Positions 8,628-17,944 are shown, counted from the stretch's first letter. The stretch: 47,223 nucleotides of DNA from Sutterella sp. (GCA_017936545.1 JAGBFJ010000104.1:1-47223); one strand, 5' to 3'. Translations and numbers: made by a program. Notes: generated by a model not told the origin, from the sequence alone.

Positions 8628-9935
8628 ATGAACACTATGCTTAATCTTGTTGAAGGCTATACCGAAGAAATGACGGCGCTGCGCCGTTCCTTTCATGCAA
8701 AACCGGAAACCGGCTGGACCGAATTCCGCACGACGGCCATCCTTGTCGAACATCTGAAGGCGCTCGGCCTTGAAGTCCGCCAGGGGCTTGACGTCATCAA
8801 CCCCGACTTCGTCATGGGACGCTACGAGGAAGAAGTCGAAGCAGGCAAAAAACGCGCTCTCCGGGAAGGCGTCAGTCAGGAAGCGCTTGATGCCATGCAG
8901 GGCTATACAGGAGCGCTTGCCGTTCTTGATACCGGCCGTCCCGGTCCGGTCACCGCACTGCGTTTCGACATTGATGCCCTTTACGTGCCTGAAACCGACG
9001 ATCCCGAGCATCTTCCGAACCGTCTGGGCTTTGCCTCAGAACATCCCGGCCTGATGCATGCGTGCGGTCATGACTGCCATGCGGGCGTCGGTGCGGCGCT
9101 CGCGCACTGGGCAGTCGACCATAAGGACGAACTCTGCGGCGTGATCAAATTCATCTTTCAGCCTGCCGAAGAGGGCACCCGGGGCGCACTCGCCATGGCT
9201 GAACGCGGCATTGTCGACGATGTCGACAACCTGATCGCATCGCATATCGCCTGTACGCCCAGACTCGGACACGTAACCGTCACCGACCCCGGTTACAACG
9301 CCACGATCAAATTCGACGTTCATTTTGAAGGCCGCCCTGCACATTCCGTCGCCAATCCTCAGGACGGACGCAACGCTCTGATGGCGGCATGCCACACCGC
9401 CGTGATGGTCGGCAGTCTGCCCCGCCACGGCGCCGGCCTGACGACGGTGAGCTGCGGGCGCATCGTCGGAGGCGAAATGCGCAATGTCATTCCTGTTAAG
9501 GCGGTCATGCAGATGGAGGTTCGAGGCGCCACCAATGAACTCTGCGAGTATGTCTTCTCGCAGGTTGAGCGCGCCGTGAAGAGCTGCGCCGAAGCCTTCG
9601 ACGTCAAATTCAGAATTGTCAAGGTGGGACAGGCCTACAACATGAATCCCTCTCCCGATCTCGCCAGAATCATTGAAGATTCCGCCGCAGAAACGGTCGG
9701 CAGCGATAATGTGGATCATTACAGCGAAAAAGGCGGCAGCGAAGACGCCACCATTCTTATGGCTCGCGTACAGAATCTCGGAGGCCGCGCCGCACACTTC
9801 TACTACGGCGCCGATCACAAAGGCAATCACCGCAGCGACTTCGATCCCGACGATGTCAGGAGCATGCCGGTCGGCTTTACGGTTCATACCCGGATCCTCC
9901 AGCGCCTCAATGGGAGAAATAATCCTTCAATCTGA
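8628..9935 (+). CDS. M20-family amidohydrolase, AbgA-like (aminobenzoyl-glutamate/N-acyl-amino acid hydrolase)
   Basis: A 435-residue M20D peptidase-like enzyme, close to the length of AbgA. Motifs are RFDIDALYV, the metal-binding MHACGHDCHAG, QPAEEGTRGALAM with the catalytic glutamates, and YGADHKGNH near the C-terminus. A dimerisation domain sits between about residues 220 and 340, containing HFEGRPAHS. Such enzymes cleave N-acyl or N-aroyl amino acids. The start at 8628 is chosen because it lies after the hairpin; 8637 is an alternative and neither has a strong Shine-Dalgarno. It probably hydrolyses what the DcuC-like carrier imports or what the amidohydrolase produces; this is inferred from position. 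Confidence 0.82.
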   Translation: MNTMLNLVEGYTEEMTALRRSFHAKPETGWTEFRTTAILVEHLKALGLEVRQGLDVINPDFVMGRYEEEVEAGKKRALREGVSQEALDAMQGYTGALAVLDTGRPGPVTALRFDIDALYVPETDDPEHLPNRLGFASEHPGLMHACGHDCHAGVGAALAHWAVDHKDELCGVIKFIFQPAEEGTRGALAMAERGIVDDVDNLIASHIACTPRLGHVTVTDPGYNATIKFDVHFEGRPAHSVANPQDGRNALMAACHTAVMVGSLPRHGAGLTTVSCGRIVGGEMRNVIPVKAVMQMEVRGATNELCEYVFSQVERAVKSCAEAFDVKFRIVKVGQAYNMNPSPDLARIIEDSAAETVGSDNVDHYSEKGGSEDATILMARVQNLGGRAAHFYYGADHKGNHRSDFDPDDVRSMPVGFTVHTRILQRLNGRNNPSI

Positions 9936-9950
9936 CTAAACAATGAAGGT

Positions 9951-10037
9951 GTGACGCCGGATGCGGCTCAACCCGCCGGCGTCACCCAGAGGCTAGATTT
10001 CTTAAACGGCGGTATTGCTTCCGATCCCGCCGTTTTT
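9951..10037 (+). terminator. Two consecutive hairpins ending cluster A
   Basis: GTGACGCCGG (9951-9960) pairs with CCGGCGTCAC (9976-9985). A second, canonical terminator follows: AAACGGCGG (10004-10012) with CCGCCGTTT (10026-10034), running into six T's. Confidence 0.75.
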
Positions 10038-10475
10038 TGTATCTGACAGCCCCGAATGGTTTGCTTTGCCTGCCTTGTGGAGCTTCAAACCGGATATCCG
10101 GTCGTCCTGAGTCCCGTCAGCAGCTTGGCTCAGCCGAGTCATTCCGCGACATCTCGGCGTCCCCCGGTTGTTTCCGATCATCCGGGCGGCAGGCCGGAAC
10201 CCTGCTGACCGGACCGCCGCACATCGCATCCATACCCTATTCCAGAATTAATCCGCTCTCGTCCTTTGACGGCGCATTGTTGCGCCTCAGGCTTGTTTTC
10301 CCTGCCGACTTCCCGCAAATCCTGCTGAATTTCTTTCCATTTATCGTTCTCTGCCGCTACAATGCGGCGAAGGCTCCGCCTGAAGGCTATCTTTTGGTGC
10401 ATTGAAACCGCAGGCCATCCCAATCTTATTTCCGAAACGACGCTCATCCCCGGGCGGCTGTCGGCTGTTTGCTTT
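10038..10475. other. Intergenic stretch upstream of the double-HTH regulator
   Basis: About 440 bases without a supportable gene. The frame of the following regulator stays open back to an ATG at 10362, but that extension has no Shine-Dalgarno and no HTH similarity. A short dyad GGCTCAGCC occurs near 10126-10134. Confidence 0.4.
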
Positions 10476-11066
10476 ATGAAAGACCGAAACTCTTCTTCCC
10501 TTCCTGATTCGAGCTATCAATTTCGCAAAGGATTCCGACAGATTGCCGCCGATCTGGCGGAAGGTCGGCTTCGGTGGAAGCAGTTTGACGGGATGGTCTT
10601 CCGGGAATTCAGAAAAAAGCGGGGCATCACTCAGTCCGATCTGGCCTTTCTGCTCGGCGTTTCAAAAATCACCGTCGCCCGCTGGGAAACCGGCACCCTC
10701 AAGCCTTCTCTTCAGGCGGTCATGGCTCTGGCCTACATTTCGAAGTTTGAAACCGACTTCTACAAGCCTTTCGTAGAAACAGCCTCTGTTTCATCCGCCG
10801 ATGACGGCGGCGTCCCTCAGAATTCGGACAATGATGCGGATCGTTCAGAACCGTTTTCCCCCGAAGACATTAAGGCGCTTCGCACCCGTCTTGATATTTC
10901 CCGCCGGCAGCTTGCCAAGCTGATCGGGGTGACCACCAACGCCGTCGACAAATGGGAGGCCGGCGATACCCATCCGAGCGCCGCAGCCGACAAGCTTCTT
11001 CACCATCTCCGCCAGAACGGCCTTGTTTCCTTCATGCTGACCTTCCATCCGAATACCGGCAGCTGA
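10476..11066 (+). CDS. Regulator with two tandem XRE-type helix-turn-helix domains
   Basis: A 196-residue protein with two Cro/C1-type DNA-binding domains. The first is at about residues 44-80 (KRGITQSDLAFLLGVSKITV, then ARWETG). The second is at about 132-168 (RRQLAKLIGVTTNAVDKWEAG). Each resembles the NadS/HigA2-like fold in which a tryptophan follows the recognition helix. An acidic, serine-rich linker joins them. No enzymatic domain is visible. It may bridge two operator half-sites or act as a regulator for the downstream ATPase. It could also be an antitoxin-type protein, though no toxin gene is adjacent. The start at 10476 is the ATG closest to the conserved part, but its ribosome binding site is poor. 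Confidence 0.65.
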   Translation: MKDRNSSSLPDSSYQFRKGFRQIAADLAEGRLRWKQFDGMVFREFRKKRGITQSDLAFLLGVSKITVARWETGTLKPSLQAVMALAYISKFETDFYKPFVETASVSSADDGGVPQNSDNDADRSEPFSPEDIKALRTRLDISRRQLAKLIGVTTNAVDKWEAGDTHPSAAADKLLHHLRQNGLVSFMLTFHPNTGS

Positions 11067-11488
11067 TAACAGCGTTCAGCGCCGATCAGACGAAACATTT
11101 TTTCAGAACCAACGTCCTCGTGTTTCTGATATACTTTTAAGCATAGAAATTACGCATATAGCCGTCTGTTCGATGTCAGAGGCTGTCTCTGAACCGTCGA
11201 TTTCCGAAATCGACCTCTCCTTCCTTTCGGTCTGCCTTTGGATAGCGCCGCATTCAAACCGCGGTGACTGCAGACCCGGCCGGCGTCCAGCTTCTTTTCC
11301 CGGCTCCCGACGCCGCACGTATACCGCCTCCCGCCGGAGCCTGACGCCGAGGCATTGATGAAGCTGCTGAGCAGCTGAACCGAATAGCCGGATCCGGCTG
11401 AACACCCTGAGCCGAAGTCCGTCACATTTTGATGGTCTGCATCCGACAATGCCTGTTGCACAGCATGCAGACTTGGATTATTCATAAA
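11067..11488. other. Intergenic stretch between the XRE regulator and the tandem-AAA gene
   Basis: About 420 bases with no gene I can support. A possible -10-like TATACTTTTAA lies at about 11130-11140. Short open frames on both strands show no family features. The frame of the AAA gene extends to an ATG at 11429 without a Shine-Dalgarno. Confidence 0.4.
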
Positions 11489-13714
11489 ATGAAGCTCCGT
11501 ACCTCATTGCGGGCAGCGCCGCCTTTTTCGGATTATTACGAACTGTGGGCGCTCCGCCTGCTTATAGAAAGCCGTCTCTGGCGCTATGTCACAGCCCAGT
11601 TCATCTCGGCGTGCAGCATCTGCGACGACTCCCCCGTCCTCATCCGCCTGAACAAGTACTGCGAGGATCTGGCGGACATCGAACGCCGCTGCCGGCGCCG
11701 GCAGAACGCGGCACATCATCGCGGCGACGACCCTGAAGACCTGCCGCTTCCCGATCTTCATGCAGCCGTGCGCAGACTTCGCGCCGACATCGTCCCGCCG
11801 GAAGAGCAGCCGCCCGCCTTTCTGACGGAAGCGCTGGAAAAAGCGTCGAACGACAGGTCTCGGCCCGAATGGCCGAATCGTCAGGTGGCAGCAAATCTGA
11901 CTGCTCTTCAGAAAACCTTCGGTCTGTCCGGATGCGAGACGAAGCTTCTCTTCTGGATCATTTGGCTGCGGCAGGATACCGACATCCGCAACCTGATAAA
12001 TGCTTTTGATTTTTCTAAAGGCGGTTTGGAGCTGTACGCCGACGTGTTTGCCTGTGCCTGCGAAGAATCCGGCGACGAGGCGCTCAGGGCCCTGTCCGGC
12101 GACGGACGGCTGTTTTCCTCCGGCCTCGTTTGCACCGTCAGAAACCGGGCGCCTGCAGACGCTGAAGACTGGTTCTGCTTTTTTGATCCCGTGGTCGCCG
12201 CTTCTCTTCTGACAAGGCCGATTGACGTCAGAAACCTCCTCGGCGACAGCCTTCGAGCAGCTCCTGCGGCCAAGCTTGCGCTCGGCGATTTCCGGCGTCT
12301 TCCCGAAACGGAAACCATCATCCTTCCTTATCTTCGCAAAGCGCTTGACACCCGGCGCCCCGGTGTCAACGTGCTTGTCTACGGCCCGCCGGGCACCGGA
12401 AAAACCGAACTTTCCCGCGTGCTTGCCGCCGAGATCGGTGCCGAAGCCTGGGAAGTCGCAGTATCGGGCGCAGACAATGATAACGAGCAAAGCGGCGGAC
12501 CCGACAGGCTGCGTTACTGGCGTCTGGCCGACAGAATCCTTCGCGGCACCGAACGATCGATTCTGGTGATGGACGAATCAGAAGATGTGTTCAACAGCAG
12601 CATAACTTTCGGAAATCAAGGCTACGCCCGCCGCAACAAAGGAGAAATCAACGCCCTGCTGGAAGAAAACGCCGTTCCGACGATCTGGATTACCAATTCG
12701 CTCAGCATGATGGATCCCGCCATGCTGTGGCGTTTCGACGTGATTCTCGAAGTACCGCTGCCTGACGAGGATGAAAAGATCAAAATCGTCAGAAACGCAT
12801 CGGAAGGCATGCTGTCCGATGAGGCCTGCCGCCGGCTCGCCAAAACTGAAAAGCTGGCTCCAGCCGTCATTACGAGAACGGTGAGCGTGGTACGCGAACT
12901 CGACCTGACCGAAGAAGCGGAAAGGGACGAGAAAACGCTGCAGCTGATTGCCTCTCAGCTCAGAGCCCAGCAGCTCGGCCGCATTGCTCCGCCTGAAAAA
13001 CCCAGCAGCACTGTCTACTCCGTCGACTACCTCTGCACGGGAACGGACCTGACCCGTCTGGCTGAAGGCATCCGGAAAACCGGGCAGGCCAGACTCTGCC
13101 TCTACGGACCTCCCGGCACCGGCAAATCCGCCTGGGCGGCGAAGCTGGCCGAGACACTCGGCCGTCCTCTGATTGTCCGAACCGCCTCCTCGCTGCTGAG
13201 CTGCTGGGTCGGCGAAACCGAGGCCCGGATCGCCGAGGCTTTTGCCGAAGCGGCGCGAACCGAGGCCGTCCTGCTCATTGATGAAGCCGACTCTTTTCTG
13301 CAGGCGCGTTCGGGCAGCCGGCAAAGCTGGGAAATCACTCAGGTCAACGAAATGCTCACTCAGATTGAAGCTTTCGACGGCATTTTCATCGCTACGACCA
13401 ACCTGATCGACACCATGGACGAGGCCAGTCTCAGGCGCTTCGACATGAAGATCCGATTTGACGTTCTTGACGCCCCGCAGGCCCGAGCCCTTTTCTGCGC
13501 ACATGCCGACGCTCTCGGGATCGGGAAACCCGAAGACGCCGTTCTCTCCCGAGTCGCCGCCATCGGCAGTCTGACGCCGGGCAACTTTGCTTCAGTCGTT
13601 CGCCGAGCCACCCTGCTTCCTATCCGCGATCCCGCCGATTTTGCCGGTCGTCTCGAGGATGACTGCCGGCTGAAAAAAGACAAAGGCCGTCCTCAGCGGC
13701 GCATCGGCTTCTGA
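11489..13714 (+). CDS. Tandem AAA+ ATPase (Cdc48/VCP-like two-module architecture)
   Basis: A 741-residue protein with two AAA modules after a helical N-terminal region of about 290 residues. The first Walker A, GPPGTGKTELS, is near residue 300, with Walker B ILVMDESEDVF and sensor WITNS. The second Walker A, GPPGTGKSAWA, is near residue 540, with Walker B LLIDEADSF, a pore-like loop SCWVGETEARI and the arginine-finger strand LRRFD. Both modules look catalytically competent; the first has a less usual DESED Walker B. The N-terminal part has no recognised domain and may select substrates. Paired with the upstream double-HTH gene, it could be a remodelling or defence ATPase; function is unknown. 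The alternative start at 11429 would add 20 residues. Confidence 0.8.
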   Translation: MKLRTSLRAAPPFSDYYELWALRLLIESRLWRYVTAQFISACSICDDSPVLIRLNKYCEDLADIERRCRRRQNAAHHRGDDPEDLPLPDLHAAVRRLRADIVPPEEQPPAFLTEALEKASNDRSRPEWPNRQVAANLTALQKTFGLSGCETKLLFWIIWLRQDTDIRNLINAFDFSKGGLELYADVFACACEESGDEALRALSGDGRLFSSGLVCTVRNRAPADAEDWFCFFDPVVAASLLTRPIDVRNLLGDSLRAAPAAKLALGDFRRLPETETIILPYLRKALDTRRPGVNVLVYGPPGTGKTELSRVLAAEIGAEAWEVAVSGADNDNEQSGGPDRLRYWRLADRILRGTERSILVMDESEDVFNSSITFGNQGYARRNKGEINALLEENAVPTIWITNSLSMMDPAMLWRFDVILEVPLPDEDEKIKIVRNASEGMLSDEACRRLAKTEKLAPAVITRTVSVVRELDLTEEAERDEKTLQLIASQLRAQQLGRIAPPEKPSSTVYSVDYLCTGTDLTRLAEGIRKTGQARLCLYGPPGTGKSAWAAKLAETLGRPLIVRTASSLLSCWVGETEARIAEAFAEAARTEAVLLIDEADSFLQARSGSRQSWEITQVNEMLTQIEAFDGIFIATTNLIDTMDEASLRRFDMKIRFDVLDAPQARALFCAHADALGIGKPEDAVLSRVAAIGSLTPGNFASVVRRATLLPIRDPADFAGRLEDDCRLKKDKGRPQRRIGF

Positions 13715-13721
13715 CACAGGG

Positions 13722-13753
13722 AGCCGGCGCAAAATGCATGCCGCCGGCTTCTT
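13722..13753 (+). terminator. Hairpin after the tandem-AAA gene
   Basis: AGCCGGCG (13722-13729) pairs with CGCCGGCT (13742-13749), followed by TCTTAC. The T-run is weak, so termination is only plausible. Confidence 0.4.
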
Positions 13754-13790
13754 ACCTGCGTCGGAGAAGGCCTCTGCCGTCAAGCGCTCA

Positions 13791-14018
13791 ATGATCGGCA
13801 CTCACACCACGGGAACGACTTTAAGTATGATCGTTCCGATACCGCCTGACACAACTTATCTCGTCAGCGCCAACATGACTCTGTACAAAAACGGCAGAGC
13901 TGTCTTAACGGCCAAGTACAAGGCCGGCTCGGGCACGCTGACGAAATTCGGCCGAACCGAAGAAAGAATCGACAATGTCGTCGGTCAGCTTTTCGGAGAG
14001 CCGGACACTGAAAAATAA
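13791..14018 (+). CDS. Small hypothetical protein
   Basis: A 75-residue frame starting MIGTHTTGTT and containing TYLVSANMTLYKNGRAVL, then GSGTLTKFGRTEERIDNVVGQLFGE. The alternating beta pattern and amphipathic C-terminal helix look like a real, possibly secreted domain, but I do not recognise it. No signal peptide is visible, so it may be the 3' part of a lost longer gene. The ATG at 13734 lies in the terminator of the AAA gene, so 13791 is preferred. No clear Shine-Dalgarno. Confidence 0.35.
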   Translation: MIGTHTTGTTLSMIVPIPPDTTYLVSANMTLYKNGRAVLTAKYKAGSGTLTKFGRTEERIDNVVGQLFGEPDTEK

Positions 14019-14293
14019 GCCGCAGCCGTCTTAAGCGAATCGTTTATCATTCAGTTCTCAGCGGGTGCGGACCCTGATGGTTCGCGTGTCCGGCTTTGTC
14101 CCGAAGGCGGCGACTTCTCGACGGGCACCCGCTCTCAGTAGCGCCTGCTGCCGCCGTGCCTTCACGGGTCAGAAGGCGGACGCCAGAGAACTCAGCACGA
14201 ATGTCCGCCGCCCAACGGCTGGCGGCGGGTTCCTTTGCCGGGAGCTGCGCAGAGCATCGGTCCGGCATCAGCGCGGACCGATCCGGACATGCT

Positions 14294-14935
14294 TCAGCCA
14301 GCGCGGCGGGCGAAATACTCGGCCGTCCAGGCCGGCGAGACGAAGAGCACGTTATCCTCCGGGCCGAGCGGCATGTTCGGAACGATACCCTCTTCGTAAG
14401 CGCGCCGATTGAAGGGAAAGCTGCCGAGAGGAGCCCCTTCGGAGTCGTAAGCCGTGAATGTTTCCCCGCCGTCCGCCGCATGAAAGCGAAGATAGGCGAC
14501 GGGAAGATCGGGTTTCGCCTCCCGGAGCTGCTGCAGCACGAAGGGCTTCATGATTTCGACGTGCCGGTCGTCAAGACCCGCATGAAAAATTTCGGCTTTT
14601 TCACGCAGATCGTCCGCATCGGTCACGATGCGGTGCTGCAACGCGGCGCCGCCGAAAGCCTCCGCGGTCTTGCGAACCTCCTCGGCCGTCATTCTGAGAA
14701 CCTCCTCATCGTCGGTCCCCGTGCATCGGATGACGGCACGATGCGCCATGTCCGTATACAGCATCGGATAACGGATCGTGCTTTCAAAGCCGCAGCCGCA
14801 CCGCACGTCAAAGAGCGTGCCGCGGCGCAGTGCCTCCGCAGCCTCGGGCTCCCTGTCGGCACTCAGTGTTGCCCTAAACTCAAAGCGAATGGCTCCCCCG
14901 CATTTGGGGCAGCGCACTTCCTTCATTTCACCCAT
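14294..14935 (-). CDS. CpXC-domain protein
   Basis: A 213-residue protein whose N-terminus has the pairs CPKCGG (residues 9-14) and RCGCGFE (about 45-51). These form the zinc-ribbon-like CpXC domain, including the conserved middle segment RRGTLFDVRCGCGF. The rest is an acidic alpha/beta region ending in FVSPAWTAEYFARRAG. CpXC proteins are widespread and of unknown function. GAGGAGAAG precedes the ATG. It is convergent with the small hypothetical gene and divergent from the amidohydrolase at 15228. Nothing links it to the neighbouring catabolic genes. Confidence 0.75.
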   Translation of the reverse strand: MGEMKEVRCPKCGGAIRFEFRATLSADREPEAAEALRRGTLFDVRCGCGFESTIRYPMLYTDMAHRAVIRCTGTDDEEVLRMTAEEVRKTAEAFGGAALQHRIVTDADDLREKAEIFHAGLDDRHVEIMKPFVLQQLREAKPDLPVAYLRFHAADGGETFTAYDSEGAPLGSFPFNRRAYEEGIVPNMPLGPEDNVLFVSPAWTAEYFARRAG

Positions 14936-15227
14936 CTTCTTCTCCTCGGCTCTGCAGCGGTGATTCCGACGAACATCCTACATCCATTCCTTTGTCGACA
15001 TATGCAGAAATCGGATCTTTCGGCGATCATGCCGGAACTGCCGTTCGCTTTAACCGTAGGGGTCATGCCGAGTTCAAGCGTAAAATGCCATACGAAGTCA
15101 GTGTCCGGCGAACTGAGACCGTTGCCGCCGGACCGCCCGGCACGCCCCGCGCCGCCGGGTCAGTCGGAGCTGCCGGTTCGGCGGGACCGCCCGCCCGGCG
15201 CTCGTTTCGCATTTTAGGAGGACATCC

Positions 15228-16634
15228 ATGTACGATCTTCTGCTCCGCGGCGCCCATGTGGTCGACCCGCTCAACGGCGTCAACGGCATTGCCGACGTTG
15301 CTGTCGCCGACGGCAAGATTGCCGCAGTCGGGCGTGATCTCGAAGGCGCCGCCCGTGAGGTGATCGATCTCACCGGCCTTGTGCTGCAGCCCGGCATTAT
15401 TGACAGCCATGTGCATCTCGGCAGCATGTGGGGTTCGCCCTTCGGACCGAAGATGCTCGCCATGAACGGCGTGACGACCTGCCTCGACATGGCGGGCCCG
15501 CTCGACGATATTCTCAACAACGTCCCCGAATACGGCGCGGGCATCAACATGGCCATTCTCCAGTTCGCCTCGCCGCCCTTCACGTTCAAGACGAACGCCC
15601 CCTCGAAGCAGGAAATGATCGACCTCATCGACGCATCGCTTGAAGGCGGTGCGCTCGGCGTCAAGCTTCTCGGCGGCCACTACCCGCTCAAGCCCGACGT
15701 CTCGTCGACGCTCATCAAGACCGCGCTTGAACGCCGCGCCTACGTCGCCTGGCATGCCGGCACGAGCGAGCACGGCTCGAACATTGAAGGCATGATCGAA
15801 GCCGTGGAAATGGCGGACGGCTATCCGCTTCACCTCGCCCACATCAACGCATACTGCCGCGGCGCGATCAAGAACGAGATCGAGGAAGCGAAGACCGCCG
15901 TTGAACTGCTGAAGAAGAACCCGAACATCTTCTGCGAAAGCTACATTTCCCCCAAGAACGGCACGCGTCTCACCTGCGACGCAGAGGGCAAGATCCAGTC
16001 GAAGGTGACCGGCAACTGCCTGCGCCACTTCGGCTTCAGTGAAGACCGCGACGGCGTCAGAAAGGCGCTCCTCGCGCAGAAGGCCTTCGTGGTCTACGAC
16101 GCGGGCGGCTATTCCGACCTCTGCACGGGTGAAGAAGGCCTGAAGCGCTGGGAAGCTGCCGACAGCGACGTCGGCGGCAGCTTCAACATCAACCCGCCGA
16201 TCCCGCGCATTCTCCTGGCTCAGGCAAAGCGCGACGACGGCTCCTTCGTGGTCGACGCCATCTCCACGGACGGCGGCTGCATCCCGCGCAACGTCATCAT
16301 TTCCCAGGGGCTTTCGCTGGTGAAGCTTGACGTGCTGACGCTTTCCGAATTTGCACAGAAGACGTCGCTCAACCCCGCCCGCATGCTGCGCCTGACGACT
16401 AAGGGACACCTCTCCGTCGGCGCCGATGCCGACATCACGGTGTACGACTACGCCACGCAGACGCCGAAGGCCTCCTTCGTCGAAGGCCGCAAGGTGCTCT
16501 GGAACGGCGAAATCGTCGCCAAGGGCGCGACGGTCATCTGCACGGAACACGGCCGCAAGGCGATCGAAGCCCGCGGCATGAAGGCCGTCACGGTTGATCC
16601 GGGCAAACAGGTCGAACGTGTCAAGGCGCTCTGA
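15228..16634 (+). CDS. Dihydroorotase/hydantoinase-like amidohydrolase (paralogue 2)
   Basis: A 468-residue paralogue of the enzyme at 3504. The metal-site motifs are conserved: DSHVHLG near residue 61, GVKLLGGH with the candidate carboxylated lysine, AWHAGT, LAHINAYCRG and ISTDGGCIPRN. The N-terminal LLLRGAHVVDPLNG and the C-terminal DITVYDY strand frame the barrel. A strong AGGAGG lies eight bases before the ATG. Its immediate neighbours are ftsZ and a tctABC system on the other strand, so its transporter may be the Tct system. Codon choice is more strongly C/G-ending than in paralogue 1 by eye. The substrate is unknown, and the three copies may handle different cyclic amides. Confidence 0.8.
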   Translation: MYDLLLRGAHVVDPLNGVNGIADVAVADGKIAAVGRDLEGAAREVIDLTGLVLQPGIIDSHVHLGSMWGSPFGPKMLAMNGVTTCLDMAGPLDDILNNVPEYGAGINMAILQFASPPFTFKTNAPSKQEMIDLIDASLEGGALGVKLLGGHYPLKPDVSSTLIKTALERRAYVAWHAGTSEHGSNIEGMIEAVEMADGYPLHLAHINAYCRGAIKNEIEEAKTAVELLKKNPNIFCESYISPKNGTRLTCDAEGKIQSKVTGNCLRHFGFSEDRDGVRKALLAQKAFVVYDAGGYSDLCTGEEGLKRWEAADSDVGGSFNINPPIPRILLAQAKRDDGSFVVDAISTDGGCIPRNVIISQGLSLVKLDVLTLSEFAQKTSLNPARMLRLTTKGHLSVGADADITVYDYATQTPKASFVEGRKVLWNGEIVAKGATVICTEHGRKAIEARGMKAVTVDPGKQVERVKAL

Positions 16635-16673
16635 AGCCGGACAGTACGCAGACTCTGAGTTCTGAACGACAGC

Positions 16674-16711
16674 GTCCCTGAAAAGCTCAGCTTTTCAGGG
16701 ACGTCGTTTTA
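16674..16711 (+). terminator. Intrinsic terminator between amidohydrolase 2 and ftsZ
   Basis: GTCCCTGAAAAGC (16674-16686) pairs with GCTTTTCAGGGAC (16690-16702), a 13-base perfect stem with a three-base loop, followed by GTCGTTTTA. It probably serves both convergent genes. Confidence 0.75.
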
Positions 16712-16727
16712 TCCGGCTGCGGCAGAA

Positions 16728-17864
16728 TCAGTTTTTGCCCTGCAGAAAGCGCGGAATCGTCGGAATGCGGGGCGCAGACTTCTGTTCTTCCTGCGCCGGC
16801 TGACAGATTGCCTGCGGCTCCGCAGCACTGGCGGCGGGCTGACCGAGACCGACATTCACCACGGGAGCCCGGGGTTCTTCCGTCGCGGCTGCCGGCGCGT
16901 CAGGCGAGTCTTCGTCAAGACCGGTCGCCACCAGCGTCACGCGAAGCGCTTCGCCCATGGAGGCATCCAGCGCCGAGCCGAAGATGATGTCGGCCGACTT
17001 CTTCGTGAAGTTGTTGAGCACGCCCATCGCCTCCCGGATTTCAGCAAGCGTCACCGATTCGCCGCCCGTGAAGTACGCGAGCAGACCGCGGGCGCCCTGC
17101 AGATTCGCGCCTTCAAGCAGCGGACAGGAAATGGCGCTTTCCGCCGCTTCCCGGGCGCGGTTCGGACCCGAGGCCGTCGCCATGCCGATGATGGCAGTGC
17201 CGCGCACGCTCATGACGGTCTTCACGTCTTCGAAGTCCACGTTGATGACGCCGGGCGTATGAATGATGTCGGCGATGCCCACGCAGGCCTTGTACAGCAC
17301 ATCGTTGCTGGCCGCGAAGCATTCGCTCATCGTGGCGTTGGGCGAGCAGACGGATTCCAGCTTCTCATTGAGAATGACGATCATGGAGTCGACTTTGTCG
17401 CGAAGCGCCTCAATGCCCTTTTCGGCAAGACGCATGCGGCGTCCGCCTTCGAAGGAAAACGGCTTCGTCACGACGGCCACCGTCAGAATTCCGAGCTCCT
17501 TCGCAATGTCCGCAATCACCGGCGACGCGCCGGTGCCGGTGCCGCCGCCCATGCCGGCCGTGATGAAGAGCAGATTCGTTCCGCGAAGCGCATCAGTGAT
17601 CTCGGCACGTTTTTCCTCGGCGGCCGCCGCGCCGATTTCCGGCTTCGATCCGGCGCCGAGTCCCGTGCTGCCGAGCTGAATCGTCACATTGGCCTTCGAA
17701 TGGGTCAGCGCCTGATGGTCGGTATTGGCCGCAATGAACTCAATGCCTTCGGCATTGTTTTCGACCATGTGATTGACCGCATTGCCGCCGCCACCGCCCA
17801 CGCCGATCACGCGAATGACGGTGTTGTGGGGGTCAAGATCCTGAAGAATGTCAAAGCCGGGCAT
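16728..17864 (-). CDS. ftsZ: FtsZ, tubulin-like cell division GTPase, outside a division cluster
   Basis: A 378-residue FtsZ that polymerises with GTP into the division ring at midcell. Visible elements are the N-terminal IGVGGGGGNAVNHM, the tubulin signature GMGGGTGTGASPVIA near residue 110, and the T7 loop NVDFEDVKTVMS that completes the neighbour's GTPase site. A low-complexity linker of about 50 residues follows the core. The C-terminal conserved peptide IPTIPRFLQ would bind FtsA or ZipA. The core is intact, so it should be active. It is unusual in lacking ftsA/ftsQ or mur genes nearby; it sits between an amidohydrolase and a Tct operon. It may be a second ftsZ or a relocated single copy. 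Confidence 0.9.
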   Translation of the reverse strand: MPGFDILQDLDPHNTVIRVIGVGGGGGNAVNHMVENNAEGIEFIAANTDHQALTHSKANVTIQLGSTGLGAGSKPEIGAAAAEEKRAEITDALRGTNLLFITAGMGGGTGTGASPVIADIAKELGILTVAVVTKPFSFEGGRRMRLAEKGIEALRDKVDSMIVILNEKLESVCSPNATMSECFAASNDVLYKACVGIADIIHTPGVINVDFEDVKTVMSVRGTAIIGMATASGPNRAREAAESAISCPLLEGANLQGARGLLAYFTGGESVTLAEIREAMGVLNNFTKKSADIIFGSALDASMGEALRVTLVATGLDEDSPDAPAAATEEPRAPVVNVGLGQPAASAAEPQAICQPAQEEQKSAPRIPTIPRFLQGKN

Positions 17865-17944
17865 GCTGAAAGTATTCCGTAAAACGCCCGGGAGAAACCG
17901 GGCTCAGTAAAAAGTGCGCATATTGTCGCAGATCCGAAGGAAAA

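Noticed and set aside
7298..8635. Long minus-strand open frame (445 codons)
   Set aside because: It is antisense to the DcuC-like gene and extremely rich in His, Asp, Glu and Arg, as expected from the complement of hydrophobic codons.
10120..10142. Possible third copy of the GntR palindrome (GGCTCAGCCGAGTC)
   Set aside because: It lacks the central GTTAAC and the half-site spacing differs, so it is probably chance similarity.
14096..15217. Long plus-strand open frame (373 codons)
   Set aside because: It overlaps the CpXC gene on the opposite strand, is arginine- and serine-rich without domain features, and has no ribosome binding site. It is an antisense shadow in GC-rich DNA.
15063..16550. 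Long minus-strand open frame (495 codons)
   Set aside because: It mirrors amidohydrolase 2, which has clear motifs and a strong Shine-Dalgarno. The mirror frame has no family similarity.
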